Assembly (NCBI GenBank): GCA_947576945.1
Contig: CANPTH010000007.1
Coordinates: 1-64,000, forward strand
Reading direction: 5' to 3'
DNA from: an uncultured Lachnospiraceae bacterium
GTDB lineage: Bacteria > Bacillota > Clostridia > Lachnospirales > Lachnospiraceae
DNA length: 64,000 nt
The position numbers and the translations under genes are program-made. Shown one piece after another: positions 51,826-61,646 of the stretch (its first letter is position 1; each line of letters starts with the position of its first letter). The notes beneath the pieces were generated by a model. It did no database searches. It worked only from the letters and a program-made list of their open reading frames with translations, and had not been told where the DNA came from.

Positions 51826-52566
51826 ATGGAAAAAAAGAAAAATGCCATTGAATTGGAGGATGTGTGTATTCATTACAGCATTATGAATCACACATCCATC
51901 CGCAAAACCTTTCTGCATAAAAAGAAAAGGAATGAGGTGTTTGAGGCTGTGAAGCATGTGTCCTTTTCCGTACAGGAAGGAGATATTCTGGGGGTCATTG
52001 GCAAAAACGGCAGCGGGAAATCTACACTTCTTAGGTCGATCGCCGGAGTTTTTTCCCCGAATTCCGGGACGATTGATCTCAAAGGGCATTCTGTTTCGCT
52101 TATGTCTCTGGGGGTAGGGTTTAAGGATCTGCTCTCGGGACGGGAAAACATCATCCTTTCTGGAATGCTATTGGGCTTTTCAGAGCAGGAGATTGCGGCG
52201 AAGTCAAAGGCCATTATTGACTTTGCGGAGATAGGGGATTTTATTGACAGGCCAGTGAGAACTTATTCCAGCGGCATGTATTCCAAGCTGGCATTTTCCA
52301 TTACGGCGATGCTGGAAACAGATATCATGTTGGTGGATGAAGTGCTGAGCGTGGGAGATGAACAGTTCAAGCAAAAGAGCCTCAGCAAAATGAAAGAACT
52401 GATCACTGATAAGAAACGGACAGTCATTATTGTCTCACACAGTATTTCTACTCTGCAAGAACTCTGCGATCAGGTATTATGGCTGCATAATGGAGAAGTC
52501 AGGATGCATGGAAAGACGGATAACGTATTGAAGCAATATACTGAATATATGACCTCTGTTATTTAG
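51826..52566 (+). CDS. Polysaccharide ABC exporter ATP-binding protein (Wzt/TagH-like)
   Basis: 246 aa. Walker A is GKNGSGKSTLL, the signature region YSSGMYSKLAFS replaces LSGGQ as in this subfamily, and Walker B is IMLVDEVLSVGD. It lacks the C-terminal carbohydrate-binding domain of some Wzt proteins, so substrate choice likely rests with the permease or synthesis genes. It is 65 nt downstream of the permease gene in the same direction. Confidence 0.92.
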   Translation: MEKKKNAIELEDVCIHYSIMNHTSIRKTFLHKKKRNEVFEAVKHVSFSVQEGDILGVIGKNGSGKSTLLRSIAGVFSPNSGTIDLKGHSVSLMSLGVGFKDLLSGRENIILSGMLLGFSEQEIAAKSKAIIDFAEIGDFIDRPVRTYSSGMYSKLAFSITAMLETDIMLVDEVLSVGDEQFKQKSLSKMKELITDKKRTVIIVSHSISTLQELCDQVLWLHNGEVRMHGKTDNVLKQYTEYMTSVI

Positions 52567-52654
52567 AAATTATACTTTTCTAAATAGCAGAAGGTTTAGA
52601 GAAGAAAACGGGTTGAAGACTGAAGATAAAGGAATAGCAGAAAGGATGATCAAA

Positions 52655-53434
52655 ATGAAAGTTGTAATATTAGCAGGCGGCCTGGGAACAAGGATTAGTG
52701 AAGAAAGTCATTTGAAGCCTAAGCCAATGATCGAGATTGGAGGGAAACCCATACTCTACCATATCATGAAAGAATATTCCTATTATGGCTATAACGAATT
52801 TATTATCTGCTGCGGATATAGGCAGCAGGTGATCAAAGAATGGTTTGCCAATTATTATTTACATAACAGTGATGTCACTTTTGATTTTACCAGGGGAAAC
52901 CATATGGCGGTACATAACAATGCGGCTGAACCCTGGAAAGTAACGCTGGTTGACACCGGTCTCCATACAATGACGGGAGGACGGATTAAGCGGATCCAAT
53001 CATATGTAGGGAGCGAACCGTTTATGCTGACCTATGGCGACGGGGTTGCAGATGTCAACATTGAAGAACTGGTTAAATTCCATAGATCTCATGGAAAGAC
53101 TGTTACTATGACTGCGGTAAATGTAGGACAGCAGTTTGGTGTACTCGAGATAGACCAGAACGGAAGAATCATAGGGTTCAGGGAAAAGAGCAAGTCCGAT
53201 GGCGGGATCATTAATGCGGGGTACATGGTAATGAATCCTGAAGTCTTTGATTATATTGAAGGTGACTCTGCAGTATTGGAAAGGGAGCCTATAGAGCGTA
53301 TTGCAGCGAACGGACAGCTGATGGCATACATGCATCAGGGGTTCTGGAAATGTATGGACACGCAGAGGGACAGACAGCAGCTGGAAGAGATGATAGTTTC
53401 CGGAAATGCATCGTGGATGGCCTGGGAAAGATGA
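52655..53434 (+). CDS. rfbF: Glucose-1-phosphate cytidylyltransferase
   Basis: 259 aa nucleotidyltransferase. It starts MKVVILAGGLGTRISEESHLKPKPM, the RfbF signature, with GGKPILYHIMKEYSYYG next and the TYGDGVADV metal site near 125. It makes CDP-glucose from CTP and glucose-1-phosphate, the first step to CDP-3,6-dideoxyhexoses. The start at 52655 (AAAGG upstream) is set by the family N-terminus. rfbH and rfbG homologues follow within 9 kb. Confidence 0.95.
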   Translation: MKVVILAGGLGTRISEESHLKPKPMIEIGGKPILYHIMKEYSYYGYNEFIICCGYRQQVIKEWFANYYLHNSDVTFDFTRGNHMAVHNNAAEPWKVTLVDTGLHTMTGGRIKRIQSYVGSEPFMLTYGDGVADVNIEELVKFHRSHGKTVTMTAVNVGQQFGVLEIDQNGRIIGFREKSKSDGGIINAGYMVMNPEVFDYIEGDSAVLEREPIERIAANGQLMAYMHQGFWKCMDTQRDRQQLEEMIVSGNASWMAWER

Positions 53435-53545
53435 GTGGTTTTGGAAACGCAGTAAACATTTGCATGATTTGGTTGGATAATTAGCGAAAGTAAAAAACAG
53501 ATTGATAGAAACATTATAAACATAAAGAAAAGGGATGATTGGTAA

Positions 53546-54523
53546 GTGAAAACAGTGAGCATTGTTATACCTACATATAATGAAGAGGAAAATGTCTATC
53601 CACTTTCATGTGAAATAATTAAAGAGTTTAAGGAAAATATTCCAGATTATGAATATGAAATACTTTTTATTGATAATAATTCACAGGATAATACCAGGAA
53701 CATTATCCGGGAATTATGTAAAGAAAATTCAAGGATCAAAGCAATATTTAATTTAAAGAATTTTGGTCCAGATAATTCTCCATATTATGGGCTTCTGCAA
53801 TCGACGGGGGACTGCGCTATATTATTCTGTGCTGATTTTCAGGATCCCGTTGAAATGATCCATAAAATGGTCAGAGAATGGGAAAAAGGATATCGTGTTA
53901 TCACAGCCATAAAGAAGTCCAGTAAAGAGAATCCGCTTATTCGGATGTTCAGGACCATATATTACAGGGTAATCAAAAGAATATCCGATACAGAGATAAT
54001 TGAGCATTTCACAGGATTTGGATTATATGACAGAAGTTTTTTGAACATTTTATGTCAAATAAATGATCCTATTCCATTTTTGAGAGGGGTTGTGGCCGAA
54101 TTTAGTGAAGATCGGCTGGCAATGCCGTATGAGCAGCAGAAAAGACGAGCTGGGAAAAGCCACATTAAATTTTGGACGTTATATGATATAGCAATGCGCA
54201 GTTTTACATCATATACAAAAGTTGGGCTTAGAATAGCAACGTTTGTGGGGTTTTTTACAGCCATGATAAGTATGATCATCGCCATGGCATATTTAATATT
54301 AAAATTACTTAACTGGTATGATTTTAATATGGGAACAGCGCCTATTCTGATCGGAATGTTCTTCTTAGGAGCAGTGCAGTTGGTTTTTCTTGGTCTGATG
54401 GGAGAATATATCATAAGTATAAATCGGCGGACAATGCATAGACCTTTGGTGATTGAGGCTGAACGTATTAATCTCAATAAAGTAAATGAAGAGAAGATAA
54501 CTGACCAGGAAGTTTTATTGTAA
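53546..54523 (+). CDS. Polyprenyl-phosphate glycosyltransferase (GtrB/DPM1-like GT2)
   Basis: 325 aa. The GT2 domain has SIVIPTYNEEENVYPL, DNNSQDNT and the DxD-type CADFQDP. Two C-terminal membrane helices (about 230-255 and 265-290) follow, as in GtrB. It would load a sugar onto undecaprenyl phosphate on the inner face. A GtrA-family protein, the usual flippase partner, is encoded at the end of the locus (62734). The GTG start is preceded by AAAAGGGATGATTGG. The gene is AT-rich. Confidence 0.87.
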   Translation: MKTVSIVIPTYNEEENVYPLSCEIIKEFKENIPDYEYEILFIDNNSQDNTRNIIRELCKENSRIKAIFNLKNFGPDNSPYYGLLQSTGDCAILFCADFQDPVEMIHKMVREWEKGYRVITAIKKSSKENPLIRMFRTIYYRVIKRISDTEIIEHFTGFGLYDRSFLNILCQINDPIPFLRGVVAEFSEDRLAMPYEQQKRRAGKSHIKFWTLYDIAMRSFTSYTKVGLRIATFVGFFTAMISMIIAMAYLILKLLNWYDFNMGTAPILIGMFFLGAVQLVFLGLMGEYIISINRRTMHRPLVIEAERINLNKVNEEKITDQEVLL

Positions 54524-54581
54524 TGTAAGATACGTAACTTGAAGTTTTTTAGTGAAAGTGTGAAAGGAATAGGAAGTAGAA

Positions 54582-55979
54582 ATGTTTGAAGGAAAAACAG
54601 AACAGCAGGCAAAAGAAGAAATCCTGGAATCCGTGAAGGTGTACACGGAAAAATACCATAATCAGAAAGGGGGGGGGTTCCAGGAAGGACAACGTATCCC
54701 ATATGCGTCTCGTGTATATGACAGTGCAGAAATGGTGAATTTGATCGACAGTTCATTGGAATTTTGGCTGACTGCGGGCAGATATACAGAAATGTTTGAG
54801 AAAAAGCTTGCAGATTATCTGAATGTAAGGCATTGTTCTTTAGTTAATTCAGGATCATCTGCTAATCTAAATGCCTTTATGGCATTGACATCCCCACTGC
54901 TGGGCGATAGAAGAGTAAAGCGTGGAGATGAGGTCATCACGGTTGCGGCTGGATTTCCTACAACTGTTGCACCAGTGATCCAGTATGGAGCGGTTCCGGT
55001 ATTTGTAGATATTACAATTCCGCAATATAACATTGATACGTCTAAGTTGGAAGATGCTGTATCAGATAAAACCAAGGCGGTTATGATCGCGCATACCTTA
55101 GGAAATCCGTTTGATCTGGCGGCGGTAAAAGCGTTCTGTGACAAGCATGATCTATGGTTGATCGAAGATAACTGTGATGCGTTAGGATCCAGATATATGA
55201 TCAACGGAGAAGAAAGATTTACAGGAACGATTGGAGATATTGGAACATCGAGTTTTTATCCACCGCATCATATGACGATGGGAGAGGGAGGGGCAGTCTA
55301 TACGAATAATACTCTATTAAATAAAATAATACGTTCATTCAGAGATTGGGGACGTGACTGTATATGCCCATCGGGTAAGGATAATCTGTGTGGGCATCGT
55401 TTCGATAGACAGTATGGCGAACTGCCCTTAGGATATGACCATAAGTATGTATATTCTCATTTTGGATATAACCTGAAAGCAACAGATATGCAGGCAGCCA
55501 TTGGATGTGCGCAGTTAGAAAAATTCCCGTCTTTTGTAGAAAAAAGAAAACATAACTTTAACAGATTGAAAGCGGCTTTATCTGAAACAGAGGACAGGCT
55601 GGTTTTGCCGGAAGCCTGTGAAAACTCAGATCCCAGCTGGTTTGGTTTTCTTATGACCTGCAAAGAGGGAGTCGACAGAAATAAAGCAGTTCAGTATATA
55701 GAATCCAAAGGCGTTCAGACAAGGATGCTGTTTGCGGGTAATTTGATAAAACATCCCTGCTTTGATGAAATGAGAGTGAGTGGAAGAGGATACCGGGTTG
55801 CTGGCGATCTGGCGGTTACTGATAGAGTGATGTCAGATGCGTTTTGGGTAGGAGTATATCCAGGCATGACAGATGAAATGATTGATTATATGGCAAAAAT
55901 AATCAAGGAAGCCATCAATATGCACGTAGAGGTAAGGCTGAATAAATTCTCAGATGAGCAATTTAGTTCAACAAACTGA
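54582..55979 (+). CDS. rfbH: CDP-6-deoxy-D-xylo-4-hexulose 3-dehydrase (E1, RfbH)
   Basis: 465 aa PLP/iron-sulfur enzyme of the aminotransferase fold. The PLP Lys is replaced by His in FYPPHHMTMGEGG, as in true E1. The 2Fe-2S cysteines read C-x-C-x7-C in DWGRDCICPSGKDNLC, with the upstream Cys in EDNCDALG. It removes the C3 hydroxyl of CDP-4-keto-6-deoxyglucose. Near codon 30 the gene contains an in-frame G9 tract; a change of one G gives early stops. An obvious E3 reductase (ascD-type) is not in the window; the ferredoxin-type protein at 48274 might substitute. Confidence 0.94.
   Translation: MFEGKTEQQAKEEILESVKVYTEKYHNQKGGGFQEGQRIPYASRVYDSAEMVNLIDSSLEFWLTAGRYTEMFEKKLADYLNVRHCSLVNSGSSANLNAFMALTSPLLGDRRVKRGDEVITVAAGFPTTVAPVIQYGAVPVFVDITIPQYNIDTSKLEDAVSDKTKAVMIAHTLGNPFDLAAVKAFCDKHDLWLIEDNCDALGSRYMINGEERFTGTIGDIGTSSFYPPHHMTMGEGGAVYTNNTLLNKIIRSFRDWGRDCICPSGKDNLCGHRFDRQYGELPLGYDHKYVYSHFGYNLKATDMQAAIGCAQLEKFPSFVEKRKHNFNRLKAALSETEDRLVLPEACENSDPSWFGFLMTCKEGVDRNKAVQYIESKGVQTRMLFAGNLIKHPCFDEMRVSGRGYRVAGDLAVTDRVMSDAFWVGVYPGMTDEMIDYMAKIIKEAINMHVEVRLNKFSDEQFSSTN
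54669..54677 (+). repeat. G9 homopolymer inside rfbH (in frame)
   Basis: Nine G after AAA, coding three Gly in the N-terminal linker. Loss or gain of one G leads to stop codons within about 25 codons. It is identical in form (AAAG9) to the tract at 48802-48810. Confidence 0.7.
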
Positions 55980-55990
55980 ACAGGTTCAAT

Positions 55991-56119
55991 TAGAATTTGT
56001 GCCGAGGCGTCACAATTTCTATTGATCGCAGAGCAGAATCGGAGTATTTCTTCGGTAAACTCCTGAATTCTGCTCGCGTCCTCAGCGTTAAACGCTTCGG
56101 AATAGAGGTGAAAATGAAT
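55991..56119 (+). repeat. Dispersed intergenic repeat, copy C
   Basis: About 129 nt filling the gap between rfbH and the SDR gene. It shares blocks with copy A (reverse) and copy B (same strand), including TTTGTGCCGAGGCG-type and AACGCTTCGGAAT-type ends. Its right end supplies the GAGGTG ribosome site of the next gene. Confidence 0.62.
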
Positions 56120-57115
56120 AAATTTGCAGATAAAGTAATTTTGGTCACAGGTGCGACAGGCTTGATCGGAAGCCATCTGGTCGAGAGGCTTTTGGCAGAA
56201 GGCGCAAAGGTAATTGTAATGGGCAGAAATGCGGGAAAAATTGAGAAGGTATTTGGCGAATATCTTTTTAAAGGAAATTTTTCTTATGTAGCAGCTGATA
56301 TTGCACATGGAGTACCAAAAGAGATCGGTGCTGTTGATTATATTTTTCATGCAGCAAGTTCGATATCTGGAACTGAAATAAAAACCAGACCGGTTGATGT
56401 AATAAAAGCCAATCTTAATGGTGCAGAAAAGTGTCTGGAATTTTTAAAGCAGCAAAAGGAACAAAAAAAAGTATCAGGAAGATTGATTGTTTTCTCTTCT
56501 GCAACAGTATATGGCAATAATTTTTCTCATGATAAATCTGTTCTGGAAGAAGAGACTTATATGGCTGACATTTTAAGCAGTGGGAATGCAGCCTATTCAG
56601 AGTCAAAAAGAATGGTTGAGGTATTGGCCCGCTCTTATTTTATACAATATGGCATTGAATCTGTAGTTGTGAGAATCGGATATGTATATGGTCATGCAAA
56701 ATGCAAACCGGATACGGCATTTTATCAGTTTATAGATAAAGCGCTTGCCGGTGAAGACATTGTAGTAAACAGTGTTGGAATGGGAAGAAGAGATAATATA
56801 TATGTAGATGATGTTGTAGATGGTTTAGTGCTTGTAGCGCTTAAAGGAACGGCGGGAGAAGCATATAATCTTTCTTCCAATGGTGAAAAAGATAATTTTA
56901 AGGCGATCGATGAGATCGCGTTAATGATCGCAGCTGCAGTAAATGAACTGGCAAAAGATAAGATAACACAGGCACGTATTAAGGAATCTGCAGGTGAGCG
57001 TAATCCGGGAGTGATGCTGGATAACCAAAAGATAAAGAAGATTGGCTGGTCAGTGGAGACTGATATGCAGGAAGGCATAAGAAAGACGATTGAACGATAT
57101 ATGGAAAAGAGGTGA
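56114..57115 (+). CDS. NAD-dependent epimerase/dehydratase (SDR), CDP-sugar reductase candidate
   Basis: 333 aa extended SDR. The Rossmann motif is GATGLIGSHL and the catalytic YxxxK is in YSESKRMVE near 171. It sits next to rfbH, so it may reduce or epimerise the CDP-3,6-dideoxy-4-keto-hexose or a branched product, like tyvelose/abequose/yersiniose reductases. The ATG at 56114 follows GAGGTG, which is part of repeat copy C. The exact product cannot be told. Confidence 0.85.
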   Translation: MNKFADKVILVTGATGLIGSHLVERLLAEGAKVIVMGRNAGKIEKVFGEYLFKGNFSYVAADIAHGVPKEIGAVDYIFHAASSISGTEIKTRPVDVIKANLNGAEKCLEFLKQQKEQKKVSGRLIVFSSATVYGNNFSHDKSVLEEETYMADILSSGNAAYSESKRMVEVLARSYFIQYGIESVVVRIGYVYGHAKCKPDTAFYQFIDKALAGEDIVVNSVGMGRRDNIYVDDVVDGLVLVALKGTAGEAYNLSSNGEKDNFKAIDEIALMIAAAVNELAKDKITQARIKESAGERNPGVMLDNQKIKKIGWSVETDMQEGIRKTIERYMEKR

Positions 57116-57119
57116 GGAG

Positions 57120-58151
57120 ATGCAAGGGATGATGAAAGTGTTGGATTGCACACTTAGAGATGGCGGATTGGGACTTGAGGATTTTGCAAAAAATGGGATA
57201 CGGACGGCGGCTTTTACTGAAAAAGAGAGAAAAGAATTAGCTGAGAATGCAAGAGATGCTAAAATTGATATCATTGAACTCGGGTGTATGTCGGAGACTG
57301 ACATAAGGGAAGAATTTGCTATTTACGAAAATATTGAGCGGATATCAAAGTATATACCAAAGCGGATTTATGAAGACCAAATGTATGTCGGACTTTATAG
57401 AGGACCTGACACGAAACAAAATAAAATCCCAGAGCATTCACCAGAATTCATCGATGGAGTCCGAGTTATTTTGCGGTATTCAGAATTGCAGAAGTCGTTA
57501 GATTTTTGCGCGGCACTTTCCAGAAAAGGATATAAAGTTTTTATACAGCCCATGTTAACTATGAGATATTCTGATGACGAATTGGAACGGGTAGTATATG
57601 CGGCAAATGAAATGCGGGCCTACGCGTGTTATTTTGTAGATAGCTATGGATATATGGAAGAGAAAGACGTGGAAAGGTTTTATCGGTTTTATGAGGAGAG
57701 ATTGGACTCTGACATCAGTATTGGATTCCATGCACATAATAATCTGGAAATGGCTTTTAGCAATGTAAGGTATTTTGTTGAAAAGTTACACGGAAGGAAA
57801 AAAATTATTGATTCATGTGCGATCGGAATGGGTCAGGGATCTGGGAACCTCCAAACGGAAATACTTGTTCAGTATGTAAATAAAAAGTATGGAGGGCAGT
57901 ATAGATTTGATAATATATTGGAAATGTGCGATATATTGGAGAAATTCAGAATGCACGATATGGAAACCTGGGGGTATTCTCCAGTTCGATTGATTTCAGC
58001 TGTACATAATACCGCATATAAATACGCGGTAGCTATGCGGGTGAAGTATCATATGTCCTTGGTGGAAATAAATAGAATGTTGTCTAAAATACCAGAGGAT
58101 TTGAGATACAGGTATACTGCTGAAAATTTAAAGGAGCTTATGGAAAGATAA
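57120..58151 (+). CDS. DmpG/HMGL-like aldolase
   Basis: About 343 aa TIM-barrel. The N-terminal LDCTLRDGGLG, the metal-binding HAHNN (near 211) and GMGQGSGN are typical of HMG-CoA lyase/4-hydroxy-2-oxovalerate aldolase relatives. The family makes or breaks carbon-carbon bonds next to pyruvate-like enolates. In this context it may act on a keto-acid or sugar side chain rather than in catabolism. ATGs at 57120, 57129 and 57132 are possible; GAGGTGAGGAG lies upstream. It overlaps the next start by one base (TAATG). Confidence 0.82.
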   Translation: MQGMMKVLDCTLRDGGLGLEDFAKNGIRTAAFTEKERKELAENARDAKIDIIELGCMSETDIREEFAIYENIERISKYIPKRIYEDQMYVGLYRGPDTKQNKIPEHSPEFIDGVRVILRYSELQKSLDFCAALSRKGYKVFIQPMLTMRYSDDELERVVYAANEMRAYACYFVDSYGYMEEKDVERFYRFYEERLDSDISIGFHAHNNLEMAFSNVRYFVEKLHGRKKIIDSCAIGMGQGSGNLQTEILVQYVNKKYGGQYRFDNILEMCDILEKFRMHDMETWGYSPVRLISAVHNTAYKYAVAMRVKYHMSLVEINRMLSKIPEDLRYRYTAENLKELMER

Positions 58152-59842
58152 TGACTGTAGCAGAATATATAACAGATACATTAATTGAGTATGGAGTTAC
58201 AGATGTTTTTGGAGTACCAGGCGGCGTCATCCTGGAGGTGCTGTATGCTATAGACAGTAGAAGAAAAGAAGTGATGCCACATCTTAATTATCATGAGCAG
58301 ATGGCTGGTTTCGCTGCGTGTGGTTATGCACAGGCCGGAGAAACATTGGGGGTTGCTTATGCTACAAGAGGTCCTGGAATTGCCAATATGCTAACTTGCA
58401 TGATAGAAGCATTTCAGGAGTCCATACCCGTTTTATTTATAACTGCACACAGTTGTAAAACAGAGAAGACCATGCGCTGTGAATATGATCAGGAAGTCGA
58501 TTTAGTAGAAAGCGTAAAATGTTTTACAAAATATGCTGCAAGAGTCGACCGGATAGAAGATGTTCAAAGACATATGGAAATGGCATGTAATGAGGCTGTA
58601 GATAAACGAAAAGGACCGACTTTTTTGGATTTTTCGACAGAACTTTTCCGACAGAATATTGATTTATCGAACGTTTGTGATATTAGAAATGATGGTATGG
58701 AAAGAGGGGGTCTTTCTGATGCAATTGAATGTATACGAGATAATTTGACGAAATGTAAACGGCCTGTCATTTTAATTGGAGATGGGATAAGGCAGTCAAA
58801 TTGTATTGAGATATCCAAAAGATGGTTGTCTAAATTAAATATACCGATAATTTCAAGCAGGGCATCACAGGATATTGCTTCTGATTTAGATATGTATTAC
58901 GGATATATTGGAAGCCATGCGAGCAGATATAGTAACTTTATCCTTTCAAAAGCAGACCTGCTTATTACCATTGGCAACAGACTTTCATTTCCGGTTTATT
59001 CTGAAAGTTTTAAGTCAATTATTGATAGAGCCAAAATTCTTCGTTTTGATATAGACGATATGGAATTTCAAAGAGAGTTTCCCCAAGCTGTAAATTTCTG
59101 TATAGACATTCGCTTTCTCATAGAGGAATTGATGACTTATGATTACGAGTTTGAAGATAGACATGGATGGAACGTGGTTTGTCATAAAATAAAATCCAGT
59201 TTGTATGATTGCGATCTGCAAGAACCGGTTATAAAGATTGCAGAGTATTTAGGATATCAGTCAAAGGAAGTGACATATGTATGTGATGTTGGAAATAATG
59301 AATTCTGGTTTTCACGCGCGTTTGAATATATAAGACCTGGAGGACAAGTACTGTATTCTAAGACTTTTGGAACGTTAGGAAGTGCACTCGGGAGAGCCAT
59401 AGGGGCTTATTATGCTACATCAAGGAATGTTGTCTGCGTGATAGGCGATCAGGGGTTTCAATATAACCTTCAGGAATTACAATACATTTCATATTGGAAC
59501 CTGCCTATAACGGTCATACTATTGAATAATATGTGTTCGGCGATGATAAGGGATCATGAACGCAAAATCTATAGTAAGGAATTGTATGTATCAGTTGAGA
59601 CAGGATATAGTGTCCCGGATTTTCAAAGGATCGTTGAAAGTTATGGAATAAAGTTTATAAGCGGATCAAAAATCAGAAAAGATGAGATGGCCGATGTAGT
59701 GGAATGTAATCATCCATTGGTCTATGAAATTATGTTTAGTAGTGATGTTCAATTGGAACCGGGGTTACCTAAGGGAAATCCATGCCAGAGAATGACCCCT
59801 CTGATCGAAGAAGAGCTATATGAGTATTTAGACAGATTATAA
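58151..59842 (+). CDS. Thiamine-diphosphate enzyme, acetolactate synthase-like (YerE-like candidate)
   Basis: 563 aa. The catalytic Glu is in NYHEQMAGFAACGYA, and the TPP-binding GDQ...NN motif spans IGDQGFQYNLQELQ to ILLNN. It belongs to the IlvB/pyruvate-decarboxylating family. In an operon with rfbF, rfbG and rfbH, the closest known precedent is YerE, which adds a two-carbon unit from pyruvate to a CDP-4-keto sugar. Housekeeping acetolactate synthase is less likely because no ilvN/ilvC is nearby. Substrate is inferred, not shown. Confidence 0.82.
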   Translation: MTVAEYITDTLIEYGVTDVFGVPGGVILEVLYAIDSRRKEVMPHLNYHEQMAGFAACGYAQAGETLGVAYATRGPGIANMLTCMIEAFQESIPVLFITAHSCKTEKTMRCEYDQEVDLVESVKCFTKYAARVDRIEDVQRHMEMACNEAVDKRKGPTFLDFSTELFRQNIDLSNVCDIRNDGMERGGLSDAIECIRDNLTKCKRPVILIGDGIRQSNCIEISKRWLSKLNIPIISSRASQDIASDLDMYYGYIGSHASRYSNFILSKADLLITIGNRLSFPVYSESFKSIIDRAKILRFDIDDMEFQREFPQAVNFCIDIRFLIEELMTYDYEFEDRHGWNVVCHKIKSSLYDCDLQEPVIKIAEYLGYQSKEVTYVCDVGNNEFWFSRAFEYIRPGGQVLYSKTFGTLGSALGRAIGAYYATSRNVVCVIGDQGFQYNLQELQYISYWNLPITVILLNNMCSAMIRDHERKIYSKELYVSVETGYSVPDFQRIVESYGIKFISGSKIRKDEMADVVECNHPLVYEIMFSSDVQLEPGLPKGNPCQRMTPLIEEELYEYLDRL

Positions 59843-59857
59843 GGGAGAGAAAAAGCA

Positions 59858-61618
59858 ATGTATATTGAGAAGATTGACAGTCCGAAGGATATAAAAGAGC
59901 TTACGATTCAACAGTGTGAGGATTTAGCAAAAGAAATAAGAAATGTGCTTTTAACGAAAGCCAGTACGGTTGGGGGACATCTCGCATCAAACCTGGGTAT
60001 GGTGGAGGCAACGATTGCTTTGCATTATGTCTTTGATTCTCCGAAGGATAAGATCATATTTGATGTATCACACCAGTGCTATACCCATAAAATTGTGACG
60101 GGCAGAAAGGCTGCATACCTTGCGTCGGAACAATATAAGTCAGTAAGTGGATATACTAATCCGGAAGAAAGTGAACACGATATTTTTAAAGTAGGACATA
60201 CAGCTACGTCCATAAGCCTCGCATGTGGTTTGGCAAAGGCCAGAGATTTAAATGGGAGTACAGAGAATGTCATTGCTATCATAGGTGATGGCGCTTTGAG
60301 TGGTGGAGAGGCTTTCGAAGGATTAGATTTTGGCGGTTCAGAATTGAACAGCAACCTGATTATAATATTTAACGATAATCAAATGTCTATTGCTGAAAAT
60401 CATGGTGGTATTTATAAAAATTTAGCTGCACTTCGTGAGTCGGAGGGACAGGCGCAAAATAATCTGTTCAGGGCGTTTGGGTATGACTACCGCTTTGTAA
60501 AAGAGGGTAATGATGTAGGCGCATTAATAGAAGCTTTTAGCAATGTAAAAGATATAGATCATCCAGTTGTTGTTCATATATGTACAGTCAAGGGTAAAGG
60601 GTATCATCTCGCAGAGCAGAATAAAGAAGGAAATCATTGGGTTCGGCCTTTTGATTTAGTGACAGGTCAGGAAAAAAATATATTTACGGGAGAACGCTAT
60701 GATAGAGTTATAAGGGATCATTTGATTGAGAAAATGAAGAATGATCCGAAGGTAACTACAATTATTGCGGCAGTCCCTGATGCATTGTCGTTTTCAGAAG
60801 ATAAAAGGAAAATTGTAGGAGAACAATTTATTGATGTTGGAATTGCAGAAGAACATGCGGTCGCGTTGGCTGCAGGCATTGCGCGAAATGGCGGAAAGCC
60901 GGTTTTTGCTACGATGTCTACATTTTTCCAGAGAACTTATGATCAGATCTCTCAGGAGTTGTGCATCAATAAATGTGCGGCCACGCTTCTTGTTGTAAAC
61001 GCTTCGGTATATGCCGTAAATGATATAACTCATATAGGGATTTTTGATATACCGCTGTTATCCAATATACCCAATATGGTTTACTTAGCGCCAACAAATA
61101 AACAGGAATATTTAGCGATGCTGGACTGGAGCATTGATCAGGATAAATATCCTGTTGCTGTTCGTGCACCACGAAACGGGGTGTTCTATTCGGAAGGTGA
61201 AGTAGACACTGATTACAGTGATCTGAATAAGTATAAGGTTGTAAAATCAGGAGAAAAGGTAGCAGTAATTGCGCTTGGCGATTTCTTCCAAATGGGTGAG
61301 AAAGTAGTAGAATTATTGCTGGAAAGCAGTGGCGTGACAGCAACACTGATCAATCCCCGCTATATTACAGGAATAGATAATGAATTGCTTTTATCACTTA
61401 TAGATAGCCATAGTGTTATCATTACACTTGAAGACGGAGTGCTTAATGGTGGGTTCGGTGAAAAGATTGCCTCATATTATGGATCATATAGAGACATTAG
61501 TGTTTTAAATTATGGTTTAAAGAAGGAATTTATAGATCGGTATAATTTAGAGGAAGTAATGAGAGATAATAGACTTGTTCCGGAGTTGATTTTAGAAGAT
61601 ATTAAAAAATATCTTTGA
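59858..61618 (+). CDS. 1-deoxyxylulose-5-phosphate synthase/transketolase-like TPP enzyme
   Basis: 586 aa, slightly short for DXS. It has VGGHLASNLG, FDVSHQCYTHK, the TPP motif GDGALSGGEAFEG...FNDNQMS, the catalytic Glu in VGIAEEHAVALAAG, and ITHIGIFDIPLLSNIPNM instead of the usual GPTHHG form. It diverges from housekeeping DXS in several active-site neighbours and lies inside a sugar operon. It probably transfers a two-carbon ketol in synthesis of an unusual sugar. A second, housekeeping dxs would be expected elsewhere. Confidence 0.83.
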   Translation: MYIEKIDSPKDIKELTIQQCEDLAKEIRNVLLTKASTVGGHLASNLGMVEATIALHYVFDSPKDKIIFDVSHQCYTHKIVTGRKAAYLASEQYKSVSGYTNPEESEHDIFKVGHTATSISLACGLAKARDLNGSTENVIAIIGDGALSGGEAFEGLDFGGSELNSNLIIIFNDNQMSIAENHGGIYKNLAALRESEGQAQNNLFRAFGYDYRFVKEGNDVGALIEAFSNVKDIDHPVVVHICTVKGKGYHLAEQNKEGNHWVRPFDLVTGQEKNIFTGERYDRVIRDHLIEKMKNDPKVTTIIAAVPDALSFSEDKRKIVGEQFIDVGIAEEHAVALAAGIARNGGKPVFATMSTFFQRTYDQISQELCINKCAATLLVVNASVYAVNDITHIGIFDIPLLSNIPNMVYLAPTNKQEYLAMLDWSIDQDKYPVAVRAPRNGVFYSEGEVDTDYSDLNKYKVVKSGEKVAVIALGDFFQMGEKVVELLLESSGVTATLINPRYITGIDNELLLSLIDSHSVIITLEDGVLNGGFGEKIASYYGSYRDISVLNYGLKKEFIDRYNLEEVMRDNRLVPELILEDIKKYL

Positions 61619-61646
61619 TTTGTGTAAAGTGAAGGAGAGGCTAAAC

